Origin: CAZNYN01 sp964577295
GTDB lineage: Bacteria; Synergistota; Synergistia; Synergistales; Synergistaceae
Reading direction: 5' to 3'
NCBI GenBank assembly: GCA_964577295.1
Contig: CAZNYN010000003.1
Location: 41,080 to 105,079, forward strand
DNA: 64,000 nucleotides
Positions 51,932-60,637 of this stretch are shown here, piece by piece. Each line of letters begins with the position of its first letter. The first letter of the stretch is position 1. The position numbers were made by a program, and so were the translations under genes. Under the pieces are notes generated by a model. The model worked only from the letters and a program-made list of their open reading frames with translations. It was not told the DNA's origin and made no database searches.

Positions 51932-52147
51932 ATTTAGTCCTCCCATTTTGCTGCGGCAAAAACCTCCGCATCCATACAAGTAATCATTAATGATGCAAAG
52001 AATGTAATTCTATTTCCACTGCCATGTCAAGTACGCCCCGCATTTTTTTTCAAATTAGTCAAAAAGCGTTGACAGCAAAGGCAGTGTTGTGAGAAAGTAA
52101 GAACCAAAGTTTACACCTCACAAAATTTTACTGAGGGATGATACAGT

Positions 52148-53053
52148 ATGAAAACGTTGTACGAAGATATCGTCAGAAAAGAATATATAGGAAAACCGGA
52201 GAACCCTATTCCGATAAATAATATTCTGAAAGCGGCGCATGACGAAGGCTGCACTGCTGCGGAATATGATAAAGATAAGGTTCTGCTTGTTGCGGTCGAT
52301 ATACAGCAAGACTTTATGGACAGAGGCGCGCTCGGTGTTTCGGGAGCATCTAAAGATGTTGCGAATCTCACAAGATTTATACACTCCAACATCAATAAGA
52401 TAACAAAAATCGCAGTATCGCTCGACACTCACACTCCCCACCAGATATTTCATCAATCATGGTGGGTTGATAAGGACGGCAATTTTCCGCCTCCCTTTAC
52501 ATTGATAACGCTCAAGGACGTTGAGGACGGCAAGTGGAAGCCCACAGCCGAAGAGGAAAAGACTGCCGATTACCTAAAGCACCTTGAGGCCGACAAAAAA
52601 AAGACTCTCTGTATATGGCCTTACCACTGTTTACAGGGCACTTCCGGAGCGGCTCTGGAAAACCAGTTCGCCAATATGGCATATTTTCACTCTGTGGCGC
52701 GCAAAAGCCATCTTATGAGGCTCGTTAAAGGTCAGCAGGAAGCGACCGAATTTTACGGGATAATCAAGCCCGAATATGATCCAGACGGATACATCAACGC
52801 TAATTTCATATCAGAGCTGGGCAGATACGATAAAATTATAATAGCGGGGGAAGCCGCGGATTACTGCGTATATGAGACTATAGTACAGATGCTGGAACTC
52901 TTCGCATCCGACAGAGAGAAGCAGAAAAAGATATACATTCTTGAAGACTGCATGAGCTCCATCCAGGAAAAGAGCGTCTCAGACGCAATGTACAGTGCTT
53001 TGGCAGATTCCGCTGCGATAAATTTGGTTAAGAGCACGGAAGAATTTCTTTAG
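52148..53053 (+). CDS. Cysteine hydrolase (isochorismatase/nicotinamidase superfamily), long form
   Basis: A 301-residue protein of the cysteine hydrolase fold. The catalytic Asp is in AVDIQQDFMDRG and the nucleophile Cys in AGEAADYCVYETI; SLDTHTPHQIFHQSWW supplies the metal-binding Asp/His as in nicotinamidases. It is longer than typical nicotinamidase (about 180-215), with an N-terminal 40-residue addition and an insert around 120-160. It may recycle NAD precursors, but the substrate is inferred. GAGG is about 11 nt before the ATG. Confidence 0.78.
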   Translation: MKTLYEDIVRKEYIGKPENPIPINNILKAAHDEGCTAAEYDKDKVLLVAVDIQQDFMDRGALGVSGASKDVANLTRFIHSNINKITKIAVSLDTHTPHQIFHQSWWVDKDGNFPPPFTLITLKDVEDGKWKPTAEEEKTADYLKHLEADKKKTLCIWPYHCLQGTSGAALENQFANMAYFHSVARKSHLMRLVKGQQEATEFYGIIKPEYDPDGYINANFISELGRYDKIIIAGEAADYCVYETIVQMLELFASDREKQKKIYILEDCMSSIQEKSVSDAMYSALADSAAINLVKSTEEFL

Positions 53054-53078
53054 TTTTAAGGATAACGGAGGATAATAT

Positions 53079-53423
53079 ATGAGATTTTTAATATTTTTGC
53101 TGCTGGGAACTCTGATTTTCGGATTCGCATTTCCCGCTATGATTATGTTTTTGGGGCTGATTGCCATTGCGGTATTCGCAATGATAATTTACAACCTAGT
53201 GCGCGGCGGATCGTATTTTAAAGTGTACACAAACAGAACTTATGACCCACGCTCCAACAGGAAAGAGAGCACTTCTGACAATCCCGAAATAATAGATGAA
53301 ACCTTCGACGAACACGGCTATGACGACGCCGATTTTGCAAAACAGGACTCCGACTTTGAGGATGAGGGCGAAATAGTGGAGCTTCCCTCCACGGCTCTGC
53401 GCAAAGAGGACGAAGACAAATAG
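53079..53423 (+). CDS. Small membrane protein with acidic C-terminal tail, unknown
   Basis: 114 residues. One long or two short hydrophobic segments cover residues 3-45 (FLLLGTLIFGFAFPAMIMF, AIAVFAMIIYNLV), followed by a basic linker and a strongly acidic cytosolic tail (DEHGYDDADFAKQDSDFEDE). CGGAGG lies 7-8 nt before the ATG. It follows the cysteine hydrolase by 25 bp in the same direction and may share its transcript. No family recognised. Confidence 0.7.
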   Translation: MRFLIFLLLGTLIFGFAFPAMIMFLGLIAIAVFAMIIYNLVRGGSYFKVYTNRTYDPRSNRKESTSDNPEIIDETFDEHGYDDADFAKQDSDFEDEGEIVELPSTALRKEDEDK

Positions 53424-53424
53424 C

Positions 53425-53458
53425 GAAATGCGCCCCGTTTAGTAAAGGGGCGCATTTC
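53425..53458 (+). terminator. Terminator after the small membrane protein
   Basis: 12-bp stem GAAATGCGCCCC / GGGGCGCATTTC with a 10-nt loop; the T tract is poor. Confidence 0.65.
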
Positions 53459-53551
53459 ATATATAACGCTTTTTGCCTGTTGGCGGGCAAAATCTATAAA
53501 ACACTGATTAACTCAATGATTGCAGAACATAACCAACGTATTGCCCGCTGA

Positions 53552-54838
53552 TTAGATGCCTCTTTGAATTGTATCTTCTCTGCCCACTCCCACTCCTATA
53601 AGGACGACAGGAACACCTGACTTCTCCTCGATAAACCTTACATAGTTCTGAGCCTCTTTGGGAAGTTCCTCAAAGCGGCGGCACTTGCTGATATCCTCTT
53701 TCCAGCCGGGAAGCGTCTTGTATACGGGCTTCGCCTTGGCAAGAACAGAGCAGCTGCTCGGGAAGTGAGTGTACTCTTTACCGTCGATGTCGTACGATGT
53801 GCAAATTTTTATCTCTTCAAAGCCCGAAAGGACATCAAGCTTTGTGAGAGCCAATCCGTCGATTCCGTTGACTTTTACCGCATAGTCCACAGCTACCAAG
53901 TCGCCCCAGCCGCAGCGTCTCGGACGCCCCGTGGTGGCTCCGTACTCGCCGCCGTTTCTGCGCAGAGTATCGCCGAGCTCCCCCTTATCCTCCGTGGGGA
54001 AGGGGCCTTCGCCCACTCTGGTGCAGTACGCCTTTACAACTCCGATAACTCTGTCTATCCTGCCCGGCCCTATCCCCGCTCCGGTACAGGCTCCTCCAGC
54101 GCAGGGGCTAGAGCTTGTGACAAACGGATATGTGCCGTGGTCTATGTCAAGCAAAGTGGCCTGAGCTCCTTCAAAGAGCACATTGCGGCCGGACTTCACG
54201 GTTTCGTCTATCTCCAAGAAGGCATCTCCGAGCATGGGGGCGATACGCTCTCCCCATTTCAGCGCTTCTTCGTATATGGCGTCAAAATCGAGAGGCTTTT
54301 CACCGTATATTTTCGTAAGTATTTCATTTTTCAGTCTGACTGTTATTTTGAGCTTCTCCGCCAGTATTTCGGGGCGCGTCAAATCTTCGGCTCTTATTCC
54401 TATTCTTTCGTATTTATCCGCGTAGCACGGCCCGATTCCTCTGCCTGTCGTACCGATCTTCTCACCTGAGGAGCGTGCCGCTTCGGCAAGCTTGTCGAGC
54501 TGCTTATGGTAAGGCATGACTATATGAGTGCCGTGGCTTATTACAAGGCGGGCGAGCTTCTTGCCTCTTGCCGTAAGTCCGTCCAGCTCTTCAAAGAGTG
54601 TCTCCGGATCCAGCACAACGCCGTTTCCGATAATACAGACCTTATCCGGATACAAAATGCCTGACGGCAGTAAGTGGAAGACATATTTTTCCTCTCCAAC
54701 AACTACGGTATGCCCCGCGTTGGCTCCTCCCTGATAGCGCACTACCATGTCGGATTTTGCGGCAAGAACGTCTACGACACGCCCCTTGCCTTCATCTCCC
54801 CACTGAACTCCCAATACTACATCTGTATGACCCTTCAT
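53552..54838 (-). CDS. purA: Adenylosuccinate synthetase
   Basis: A 428-residue GTP-dependent enzyme joining IMP and aspartate in AMP synthesis. The N-terminal GVQWGDEGKGRVVD holds the P-loop and catalytic Asp, ANAGHTVV the catalytic His, and the middle part has GTTGRGIGPCYADK and the GEGPFPTE segment. Full length. GAGGG is 9 nt before the ATG at 54838. A promoter is listed upstream. Confidence 0.95.
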   Translation of the reverse strand: MKGHTDVVLGVQWGDEGKGRVVDVLAAKSDMVVRYQGGANAGHTVVVGEEKYVFHLLPSGILYPDKVCIIGNGVVLDPETLFEELDGLTARGKKLARLVISHGTHIVMPYHKQLDKLAEAARSSGEKIGTTGRGIGPCYADKYERIGIRAEDLTRPEILAEKLKITVRLKNEILTKIYGEKPLDFDAIYEEALKWGERIAPMLGDAFLEIDETVKSGRNVLFEGAQATLLDIDHGTYPFVTSSSPCAGGACTGAGIGPGRIDRVIGVVKAYCTRVGEGPFPTEDKGELGDTLRRNGGEYGATTGRPRRCGWGDLVAVDYAVKVNGIDGLALTKLDVLSGFEEIKICTSYDIDGKEYTHFPSSCSVLAKAKPVYKTLPGWKEDISKCRRFEELPKEAQNYVRFIEEKSGVPVVLIGVGVGREDTIQRGI

Positions 54839-54900
54839 GTTGAAACACCCTCTTTGTTTGACACTCTCTGCGTGCCTTACATTAAATTCAAAACCAACGT

Positions 54901-54930
54901 ATTGTACATCTTATACTGTATATTAATCAA
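54901..54930 (-). promoter_or_regulatory. Promoter of purA
   Basis: Read leftward: TTGATT, 18-bp spacer, TACAAT, 63 bp before the start codon. Confidence 0.5.
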
Positions 54931-54941
54931 CTTATTTATAC

Positions 54942-55190
54942 TTACTTAAGTAATTTTGCCAGTTCCAGCTTCTTCTTCCGAGGCAGCTTTTTAATCTCCG
55001 CTTCTCGTGACATGGCTTCCTCTTTTGTTTCAAATGATTCGGAATATACCAGCAAGAGAGGGGCTCGCCCCTTTGTGTATTTGGCCCCTTGCCCTCTGTT
55101 GTGGGCCGACAGACGCTTTGCAATGTCATTAGTCCATCCCGTGTACAGAGTATCGTCAGAGCACCTTAAAATATAGACATAAGCTTTCAT
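54942..55190 (-). CDS. GIY-YIG nuclease superfamily protein (UPF0213, YhbQ-like)
   Basis: An 82-residue single-domain GIY-YIG protein: VYILRCSDDTLYTGWTNDI with the two Tyr of the motif (Y-I-L ... Y-T-G), the conserved Arg in AKRLSAHNRG and Glu in EAMSREAEIK. Small members of this family cleave DNA in vitro, but their cellular role is unclear. Its ATG overlaps the stop of the upstream gene (ATGA). Confidence 0.9.
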   Translation of the reverse strand: MKAYVYILRCSDDTLYTGWTNDIAKRLSAHNRGQGAKYTKGRAPLLLVYSESFETKEEAMSREAEIKKLPRKKKLELAKLLK

Positions 55191-55537
55191 AGCGTATAAC
55201 TTTCACCGCCATATTCACCGTTTTCAAAGATAAAGTTTAAGTTCAGTATATGCAGAATCGTCCTGAATATATTTTCCGGAGTGAAGCCTCCTTCGCCGAC
55301 AAATTCATGCCATGACCTTGCAAAGTGGGAAAATTTTCCTATATTTGCAAGAGAGTCGTATGATCCCGTTATCTTTGCAAGAGCCCTTCCCCATGTTGTT
55401 ATAACGTACAGAAATGTGTCAAGTGCGGCATTTTCCTCTGAAACAGTCTGAAAAGCGTCCGTCTCGGCAAAAGCCTGACCTGTCACATTAAATATCAAAA
55501 ACAGTATAAGTATTGCCGCCGATATCTTTTTTTTCAT
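55187..55537 (-). CDS. Small exported protein, unknown
   Basis: 116 residues. A signal peptide (AAILILFLIFNVTGQAFA) is followed by about 90 residues with Trp, Phe and Gly-rich segments (SHFARSWHEFVGEGGF). The start at the ATG at 55537 has GGGG 8 nt upstream. It overlaps the GIY-YIG gene by 4 nt, so the two are one unit. I recognise no family. Confidence 0.7.
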   Translation of the reverse strand: MKKKISAAILILFLIFNVTGQAFAETDAFQTVSEENAALDTFLYVITTWGRALAKITGSYDSLANIGKFSHFARSWHEFVGEGGFTPENIFRTILHILNLNFIFENGEYGGESYTL

Positions 55538-55605
55538 GCAGGACACCCCTTTGGTACATACCATTATAACTCTTATATTATTTTATGAGGAGAGTTTTAC
55601 AGCTT

Positions 55606-55642
55606 TCAAAAAATAAGCGGCGGAGTGACTTCACCCCGCCGC
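55606..55642 (-). terminator. Terminator of the nitroreductase gene
   Basis: Read leftward: GCGGCGG / CCGCCGC stem, 12-nt loop, then TTATTTTTT. Confidence 0.8.
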
Positions 55643-55672
55643 GTCTGAATATCACCGTTTTGTATGCGGCTC

Positions 55673-56257
55673 TTATTTGCCCCATTTTCCGTTGAAAACA
55701 AGATCGGAAAGCTCTTTTCTTACCCGCTGATCTCTTTCTCTTTCCGCAAGTTCACCTTCCAGCATATCCGGCTCGCCTGGGTAGCCTACCGCTATAGCTG
55801 TGAGAGGCTCATATTCATCCGGCACGGAATAGCCGTTCTTAACGGCATCGACGGAGAAACCCGCCATAGGATGAGCCGCCAGACCGAGCTCAACAGTCTG
55901 AAGCAAAAGATTCTCGAGTGCCAGACCGCAGTCATGCATCGCCCAGCGGTTGGGCTTGCCGTTGAAGTCAAAATTCTTTTTGACAACAAGGATGATGAGC
56001 AGAGGTGCGTTCTTTGCCCATGCCTGATTTGCGTCCACAAGGCATGAAAGCATTTTCGTATACTGATATGAATCATCGGAAGTCGCAGTTATAAAACGCC
56101 ACGGCTGTTCGTTATATGCCGAAGGAGCCCACCTTGCCGCCTCAAAAAGCGACATAATTTTGTCCTGCTCTATAGGCTTTGAGAGGAACGCTCTCGGGCT
56201 CCACCTTTTTGCTATTATTTCAGAAATGTGATGCGACGCTGCTGCTGTCTTATCCAT
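55673..56257 (-). CDS. Nitroreductase family FMN protein
   Basis: A 194-residue flavin oxidoreductase. RWSPRAFLSKPI near residue 20 and ARWAPSAYNEQPWRFI (FMN phosphate and ring contacts) are family signatures; the C-terminal GYPGEP loop is also typical. Such enzymes reduce nitro groups, quinones or flavins with NAD(P)H. The physiological substrate is unknown. ATG at 56257 with GGGG 8 nt upstream. Single gene. Confidence 0.87.
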   Translation of the reverse strand: MDKTAAASHHISEIIAKRWSPRAFLSKPIEQDKIMSLFEAARWAPSAYNEQPWRFITATSDDSYQYTKMLSCLVDANQAWAKNAPLLIILVVKKNFDFNGKPNRWAMHDCGLALENLLLQTVELGLAAHPMAGFSVDAVKNGYSVPDEYEPLTAIAVGYPGEPDMLEGELAERERDQRVRKELSDLVFNGKWGK

Positions 56258-56436
56258 AAATACACCCCCATGTTTGATATGCTCTAAGTACAATATAACC
56301 AGAATGGTGTATTTTAGCAGTGCTGTTTATACTTATTTTAATTAGCATTAAACACGCATAAATTTATTTATAAAGTTTTAATATGTTGACATAAGAAACA
56401 TAAAGTTTAAATATATAAGCGCTAAGCTGCGGCCAT

Positions 56437-56463
56437 AAAAAAGGAGAGGCATTAAGCCTCTCC
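56437..56463 (-). terminator. Terminator of the NSS transporter gene
   Basis: Read leftward: GGAGAGGC-TTAAT-GCCTCTCC then TTTTTT. Confidence 0.85.
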
Positions 56464-56483
56464 CCAGAATTACGAATATTAAA

Positions 56484-57818
56484 TTACCATTTCAGCCCCG
56501 ATACGAAAATTATTGCTATTGCGGCGGGTGCTACAACTCTGCATATCCACATCCAGACACAGTAGAGCGGGAATACCTTTTTGCCGTTGTTTGTAACTTC
56601 GGCCTTCGCTCCGTCTACCCAGAACCAACCTATGAAGAGAGAGATGAAGATTCCTCCGAGAGGCATGACTATATTGTTTGTAAGGAAGTCTGCGGCATCA
56701 AGGAAGTCCTTGCCTGCTATCTGGGGAATATGACCTCCGACAGAAAGTGCAGACGGGACACCCAGAAGGGTGATGGCAATGCCCATGATTACAGCGGAAC
56801 GTGTTCTGCTCCACTTAAGCTGATCTATCGCGTATGTAACGACAACCTCAAGCAGGGATATGGCGGAGGTAAGAGCCGCAATAAAGAGCAGGAGGAAGAA
56901 TGCGAAGGAGAACACCGCACCCATAGGCATTTTTGCAAAGACTACGGGAAGTGTTACAAATGTGAGTCCCGGGCCTGCGCCTGGCTCGATTCCGAAAGCG
57001 AATACCGCCGGGAATATTACAAGACCTGCGAGAACTGCGACTGATGTGTCCAGCAATACGATGGAGCGGGCCGCGGTAGGAAGGTCTTCGTCGTCATGAA
57101 GGTAGCTTCCGTAGGTGATTATGGCGCCCATTCCGAGCGAGAGAGAGAAGAAACCCTGTCCCACAGCGGCAAGTATGGCTTCGCCGTTGAGCTTGGAGAA
57201 GTCCGGTTTGAGATAGAACTCAAGCCCTGCTCCGGCTCCCGGAAGTGTGACGGAACGAATGATGAGTATTATGAGTATGATAAAAAGTCCGGGCATGAGA
57301 ACTTTGCAGCTCTTTTCTATACCGCCGCTGATACCCTTGAATACAATTCCGCTGACAACCGCCATTACGAGAATGTGGTATGAAATTGCCTGTGTCGGGT
57401 TTGAAACAAATTCTCCGAAGATTTTTCCGGCCTGTTCCGCGCCGGTAATTTCCATAAGGCCGCCCAGGGATTTAAACATGTATGCCACAGTCCAGCCGGC
57501 TATGACGGAATAATATGAAAGAATAATGAAAGCACAGGCGATTCCCATCCATCCGACAAATGGCCACGCACCGCCCGCAAGTTTTTTGAATGAACCGACG
57601 GCATCCAGTTTTGCATTGCGTCCTATTGTAATTTCGGCAAGCATTACAGACATTCCGATTATAAGTATTACGGCAAGGTATGCAAGAACAAAAGCCGCTC
57701 CTCCATACTTTCCCGTAATATACGGAAAACGCCATATATTACCCAAACCTACCGCAGAGCCTGCCGCCGCCATTATAAAACCAAATCGGCTGCTCCACTG
57801 ATCTCTCTTTTCCGACAC
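56484..57818 (-). CDS. Sodium-dependent NSS (SNF) family transporter
   Basis: A 444-residue membrane protein. The N-terminus has WSSRFGFIMAAAGSAVGLGNIWRFPYI, the family signature covering the Na+ and substrate sites of helix 1 (quoted here only as WSSRFGF and GSAVGLGNIWRFPY in annotation terms). About eleven to twelve hydrophobic segments follow, as in bacterial LeuT/TnaT relatives. It likely imports an amino acid with sodium, fitting an amino-acid-using anaerobe. Start GTG 57818 with GGAG 8 nt upstream. Two direct repeats lie in its promoter region. Confidence 0.88.
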   Translation of the reverse strand: MSEKRDQWSSRFGFIMAAAGSAVGLGNIWRFPYITGKYGGAAFVLAYLAVILIIGMSVMLAEITIGRNAKLDAVGSFKKLAGGAWPFVGWMGIACAFIILSYYSVIAGWTVAYMFKSLGGLMEITGAEQAGKIFGEFVSNPTQAISYHILVMAVVSGIVFKGISGGIEKSCKVLMPGLFIILIILIIRSVTLPGAGAGLEFYLKPDFSKLNGEAILAAVGQGFFSLSLGMGAIITYGSYLHDDEDLPTAARSIVLLDTSVAVLAGLVIFPAVFAFGIEPGAGPGLTFVTLPVVFAKMPMGAVFSFAFFLLLFIAALTSAISLLEVVVTYAIDQLKWSRTRSAVIMGIAITLLGVPSALSVGGHIPQIAGKDFLDAADFLTNNIVMPLGGIFISLFIGWFWVDGAKAEVTNNGKKVFPLYCVWMWICRVVAPAAIAIIFVSGLKW

Positions 57819-57913
57819 CAAAACCACTCCTCTTAAAATAATGAAATAAAGCGCATAAAACCTCAACTTTGAGGTATTTTTAATGTATATCATATAAATA
57901 ATTAAAAAACAAA

Positions 57914-57945
57914 TGTCAGACAAATTTAATATCTATCAGACAAGG
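57914..57945. repeat. Tandem TCAGACAA repeats upstream of the NSS transporter
   Basis: GTCAGACAAAT (from 57915) and ATCAGACAAGG (from 57935) are direct repeats 20 bp apart, two helical turns. They are a possible site for a dimeric regulator of the transporter about 100 bp away. Confidence 0.35.
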
Positions 57946-58052
57946 CAAATATTAAGTTTATTTTTTAGCTTTAATCACAGCCTCCGCCTTATGTTATGTC
58001 CGTACACTTCCGGAACAAACTAAATTTTTTTAAATCGACCGATTTAAAATAT

Positions 58053-58097
58053 AAAAAACCGCGGTAAACAATGAAGATTGTTTACCGCGGTTTTTTT
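58053..58097. terminator. Bidirectional terminator before the NSS promoter region and after ymdB
   Basis: 20-bp perfect stem with core ACCGCGGTAAACAAT, GAAG loop, flanked by A- and T-runs. It ends the leftward rny-ymdB transcript. Confidence 0.85.
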
Positions 58098-58128
58098 ATA
58101 TTTTATGTCTTTTTAATATGTCATGGTG

Positions 58129-58911
58129 TCATGAGTTTTGCAGTGAAAGATTTACCCTTTGTATATCCATGGCTCTGCCTGTCTCTCCGTCTATGTCAAC
58201 AACTACGGCCTGAAAGCGGACATCTTTGTCACATACTTCAAATCTGCATGGTGTGCCGTAGAGGAACTTCGGAATGACAGACTCGAATGTCATTCCTATA
58301 ATGCCTCCGTGTCCTCCCGTCATGCCCGCGTCCGATATGAAGGCCGTGCCTCCGGGAAGAACTTCCTCGTCCGCAGTCTGAACATGAGTATGTGTGCCGA
58401 CTACAGCAGAAACTTTTCCGTCAAGCCAGAAAGCCAAAGCTCTCTTCTCCGACGAGGCTTCCGCATGAAAATCAACAAATACGGCCGGTACATCACTGCT
58501 TTCAATCTGTTTTAAAGCTTCTTGGAACGGACAGTCCAGAGGGGGCATGAAGGTTCTGCCCTGGAGAGAGAGGACGGCAAGTTTTTCTCCGTTTTTCTCA
58601 TATACTGCAAACCCTCTGCCCGGCGTTCCCGCAGGGTGGTTTGCGGGGCGGAGAACACGCGTTTCGCTGTCAAGAAAAGGTATAAATTCCTTCTTGTCCC
58701 ACACGTGGTTTCCGTTTGTTATGATGTCTATGCCGGAGGCAAAGAGCTCGTTCATGACTTTTTCCGTGAGTCCGAAGCCTGCGGCGCTGTTTTCTCCGTT
58801 GGCTATCACAAAGTCAAATTCGCCGAATTGTTCTTTAAGAACAGGCATAGCCCGGACAACTGCATCACGTCCGGGCCTGCCCATTATATCTCCGATAAAA
58901 AGTATGCGCAT
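58129..58911 (-). CDS. ymdB: YmdB-type metallophosphoesterase
   Basis: A 260-residue calcineurin-like phosphoesterase of the TIGR00282/YmdB family, shown in Bacillus to hydrolyse 2',3'-cyclic nucleotides and affect biofilm choice. Metal ligands are visible in FIGDIMGRPGRD, ANGENSAAG, TNGNHVWD, VFVDFHAEASSEK and GTHTHVQTAD. It lies 9 bp downstream of rny, the same order as in Bacillus, and is surely cotranscribed. Confidence 0.92.
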   Translation of the reverse strand: MRILFIGDIMGRPGRDAVVRAMPVLKEQFGEFDFVIANGENSAAGFGLTEKVMNELFASGIDIITNGNHVWDKKEFIPFLDSETRVLRPANHPAGTPGRGFAVYEKNGEKLAVLSLQGRTFMPPLDCPFQEALKQIESSDVPAVFVDFHAEASSEKRALAFWLDGKVSAVVGTHTHVQTADEEVLPGGTAFISDAGMTGGHGGIIGMTFESVIPKFLYGTPCRFEVCDKDVRFQAVVVDIDGETGRAMDIQRVNLSLQNS

Positions 58912-58920
58912 AAGGATGCC

Positions 58921-60459
58921 CTACTTGGCATACTCAACCGCTCTGGTCTCCCGAATCAGAGTGACCTTTATCTGACCTGGGTATCTCATTTCTTCTTCTA
59001 TCTTGCGCGCGATGTCATAGGCGAGCTTCTGCATTGTTCCTTCGTCGGGAACTGTCGGTGCTACTGCGACGCGGACTTCGCGTCCGGCCTGGATTGCAAA
59101 TGCTTTGCTGACACCGTTGAAAGATTTTGCGACTTCTTCAAGTTTCTCAAGCCGCTTGACATAGGCATCCAAACTCTCACGGCGAGCTCCCGGACGCGAC
59201 GCGCTGACTGCGTCTGCGGCCGCTACAAGGATCGCATAGATTGTCTGGGGTTCTTCATCCTCATGATGTGCCGCAATGGCGTTAACGATATCAGGCGCTT
59301 CTCCGTACCTCTTGGCGAGGTCTGCGCCTATTTTGGCGTGAGGCCCTTCTATCTGGTGGTCAACGGCTTTGCCTATATCGTGAAGCAGACCGGCTCTGCG
59401 GGCTTTGATTTCATCAAGACCCAGTTCCGCGGCCATTATTCCGGCCAGATGCGCGACTTCGAGGCTGTGTGCCAGCGCGTTCTGCCCGTAACTGGTGCGG
59501 TAGCGAAGCTGTCCGATTATCTTCGTAAGTTCACCATGCATATTTTTGATTCCCGTCTCGAGAAGAGCCTGTTCAGCTGTTTCGAGTATCTGTATCTGAA
59601 CGTCTTTCTCTGCGCGTTCTATTATTTCCTCTATGCGCGCAGGGTGGATACGGCCGTCTACTACAAGTCTTTCAAGCGATAGGCGGGCGACTTCTCTTCT
59701 TACGGGGTCAAAACTGCTGAGTGTAACCGCTTCGGGGGTATCGTCTACAATAAGGTCGACTCCCGTGAGCGTCTCAAATGTTCTGATATTGCGTCCTTCG
59801 CGTCCTATTATGCGCCCCTTCATTTCGTCCGAGGGGAGGTTTACGACACTGACTACAACATCGGATGTAAATTCCACACTGCAGCGCTGTACGGCTGTTG
59901 CAATTATTTCCTGTGCTTTTTTGTCGGCTTCTCTCTTAGCGCGCTCCTCAAGTTCTTTGAGCCTGAGCCCGATAAGATGGTTAGCGTCTGATTCAACTTC
60001 CGCGAGAAGAATATCTCTGGCCTCTTCGCGCGTTAGCTGAGCAATTTGTTCCAGCTTTGAAATAAGTTCCTGTTCACGTTCCGCAAGCTCGTTCAGCTTT
60101 TCCTGAGCCTGGTCGTGGCGTGCACGAAGTTCTTCTTCTTTACGGCTGATGTTCTCGATTTTCTTATCGAGATTTTCTTCTTTCTGTTCCAAACGGCGCT
60201 CAGAACGCTGAAGTTCGTTGCGGCGTTCCTTTGTTTCTCTTTCAAGATCCTGCCTCATTCTGTGTGTTTCTTCTTTACCTTCTGAGACAAGGTCGCGTTT
60301 TGCCTGTTCGGCCTTTTTTGTCGCCTCGGAAATTATACGTTCCGATTCGGACAGGGCCCCTTTGAATTTCTTTGCTTCAATACTTTTGTGATAGCTGAAA
60401 CCGGCCAATGCACCTACGGCCAGCCCTGTTATCACACATAACAGTGCTGTTAATATCAT
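58921..60459 (-). CDS. rny: Ribonuclease Y
   Basis: A 512-residue membrane-bound endoribonuclease. An N-terminal membrane helix (about 3-23) is followed by a long charged coiled coil (about 30-190), a KH domain (IGREGRNIRTFE) and an HD domain with LLHDIGKAVD as metal site. It initiates mRNA decay. Length and order are exactly those of the family. Start ATG at 60459. Confidence 0.95.
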   Translation of the reverse strand: MILTALLCVITGLAVGALAGFSYHKSIEAKKFKGALSESERIISEATKKAEQAKRDLVSEGKEETHRMRQDLERETKERRNELQRSERRLEQKEENLDKKIENISRKEEELRARHDQAQEKLNELAEREQELISKLEQIAQLTREEARDILLAEVESDANHLIGLRLKELEERAKREADKKAQEIIATAVQRCSVEFTSDVVVSVVNLPSDEMKGRIIGREGRNIRTFETLTGVDLIVDDTPEAVTLSSFDPVRREVARLSLERLVVDGRIHPARIEEIIERAEKDVQIQILETAEQALLETGIKNMHGELTKIIGQLRYRTSYGQNALAHSLEVAHLAGIMAAELGLDEIKARRAGLLHDIGKAVDHQIEGPHAKIGADLAKRYGEAPDIVNAIAAHHEDEEPQTIYAILVAAADAVSASRPGARRESLDAYVKRLEKLEEVAKSFNGVSKAFAIQAGREVRVAVAPTVPDEGTMQKLAYDIARKIEEEMRYPGQIKVTLIRETRAVEYAK

Positions 60460-60637
60460 TATCCTGTCACCTCAATTTTCAATTGTCATGGTTCGGTTGT
60501 CATGTTCTGTAAGCTATTCAATTTATTTGCACTTAGAAACGATAACCAAATGCTCTTCGGTTTACGCCGATATGCACATTGTACATAAAAAACGTCGGTT
60601 TCACAAGTGGTCATTATTAACATGCAGATTACCGGTT

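Noticed and set aside
56396..56425. TTGACA with an AT-rich -10-like element on the plus strand
   Set aside because: No rightward gene or stable RNA follows; the next element is the leftward NSS terminator.
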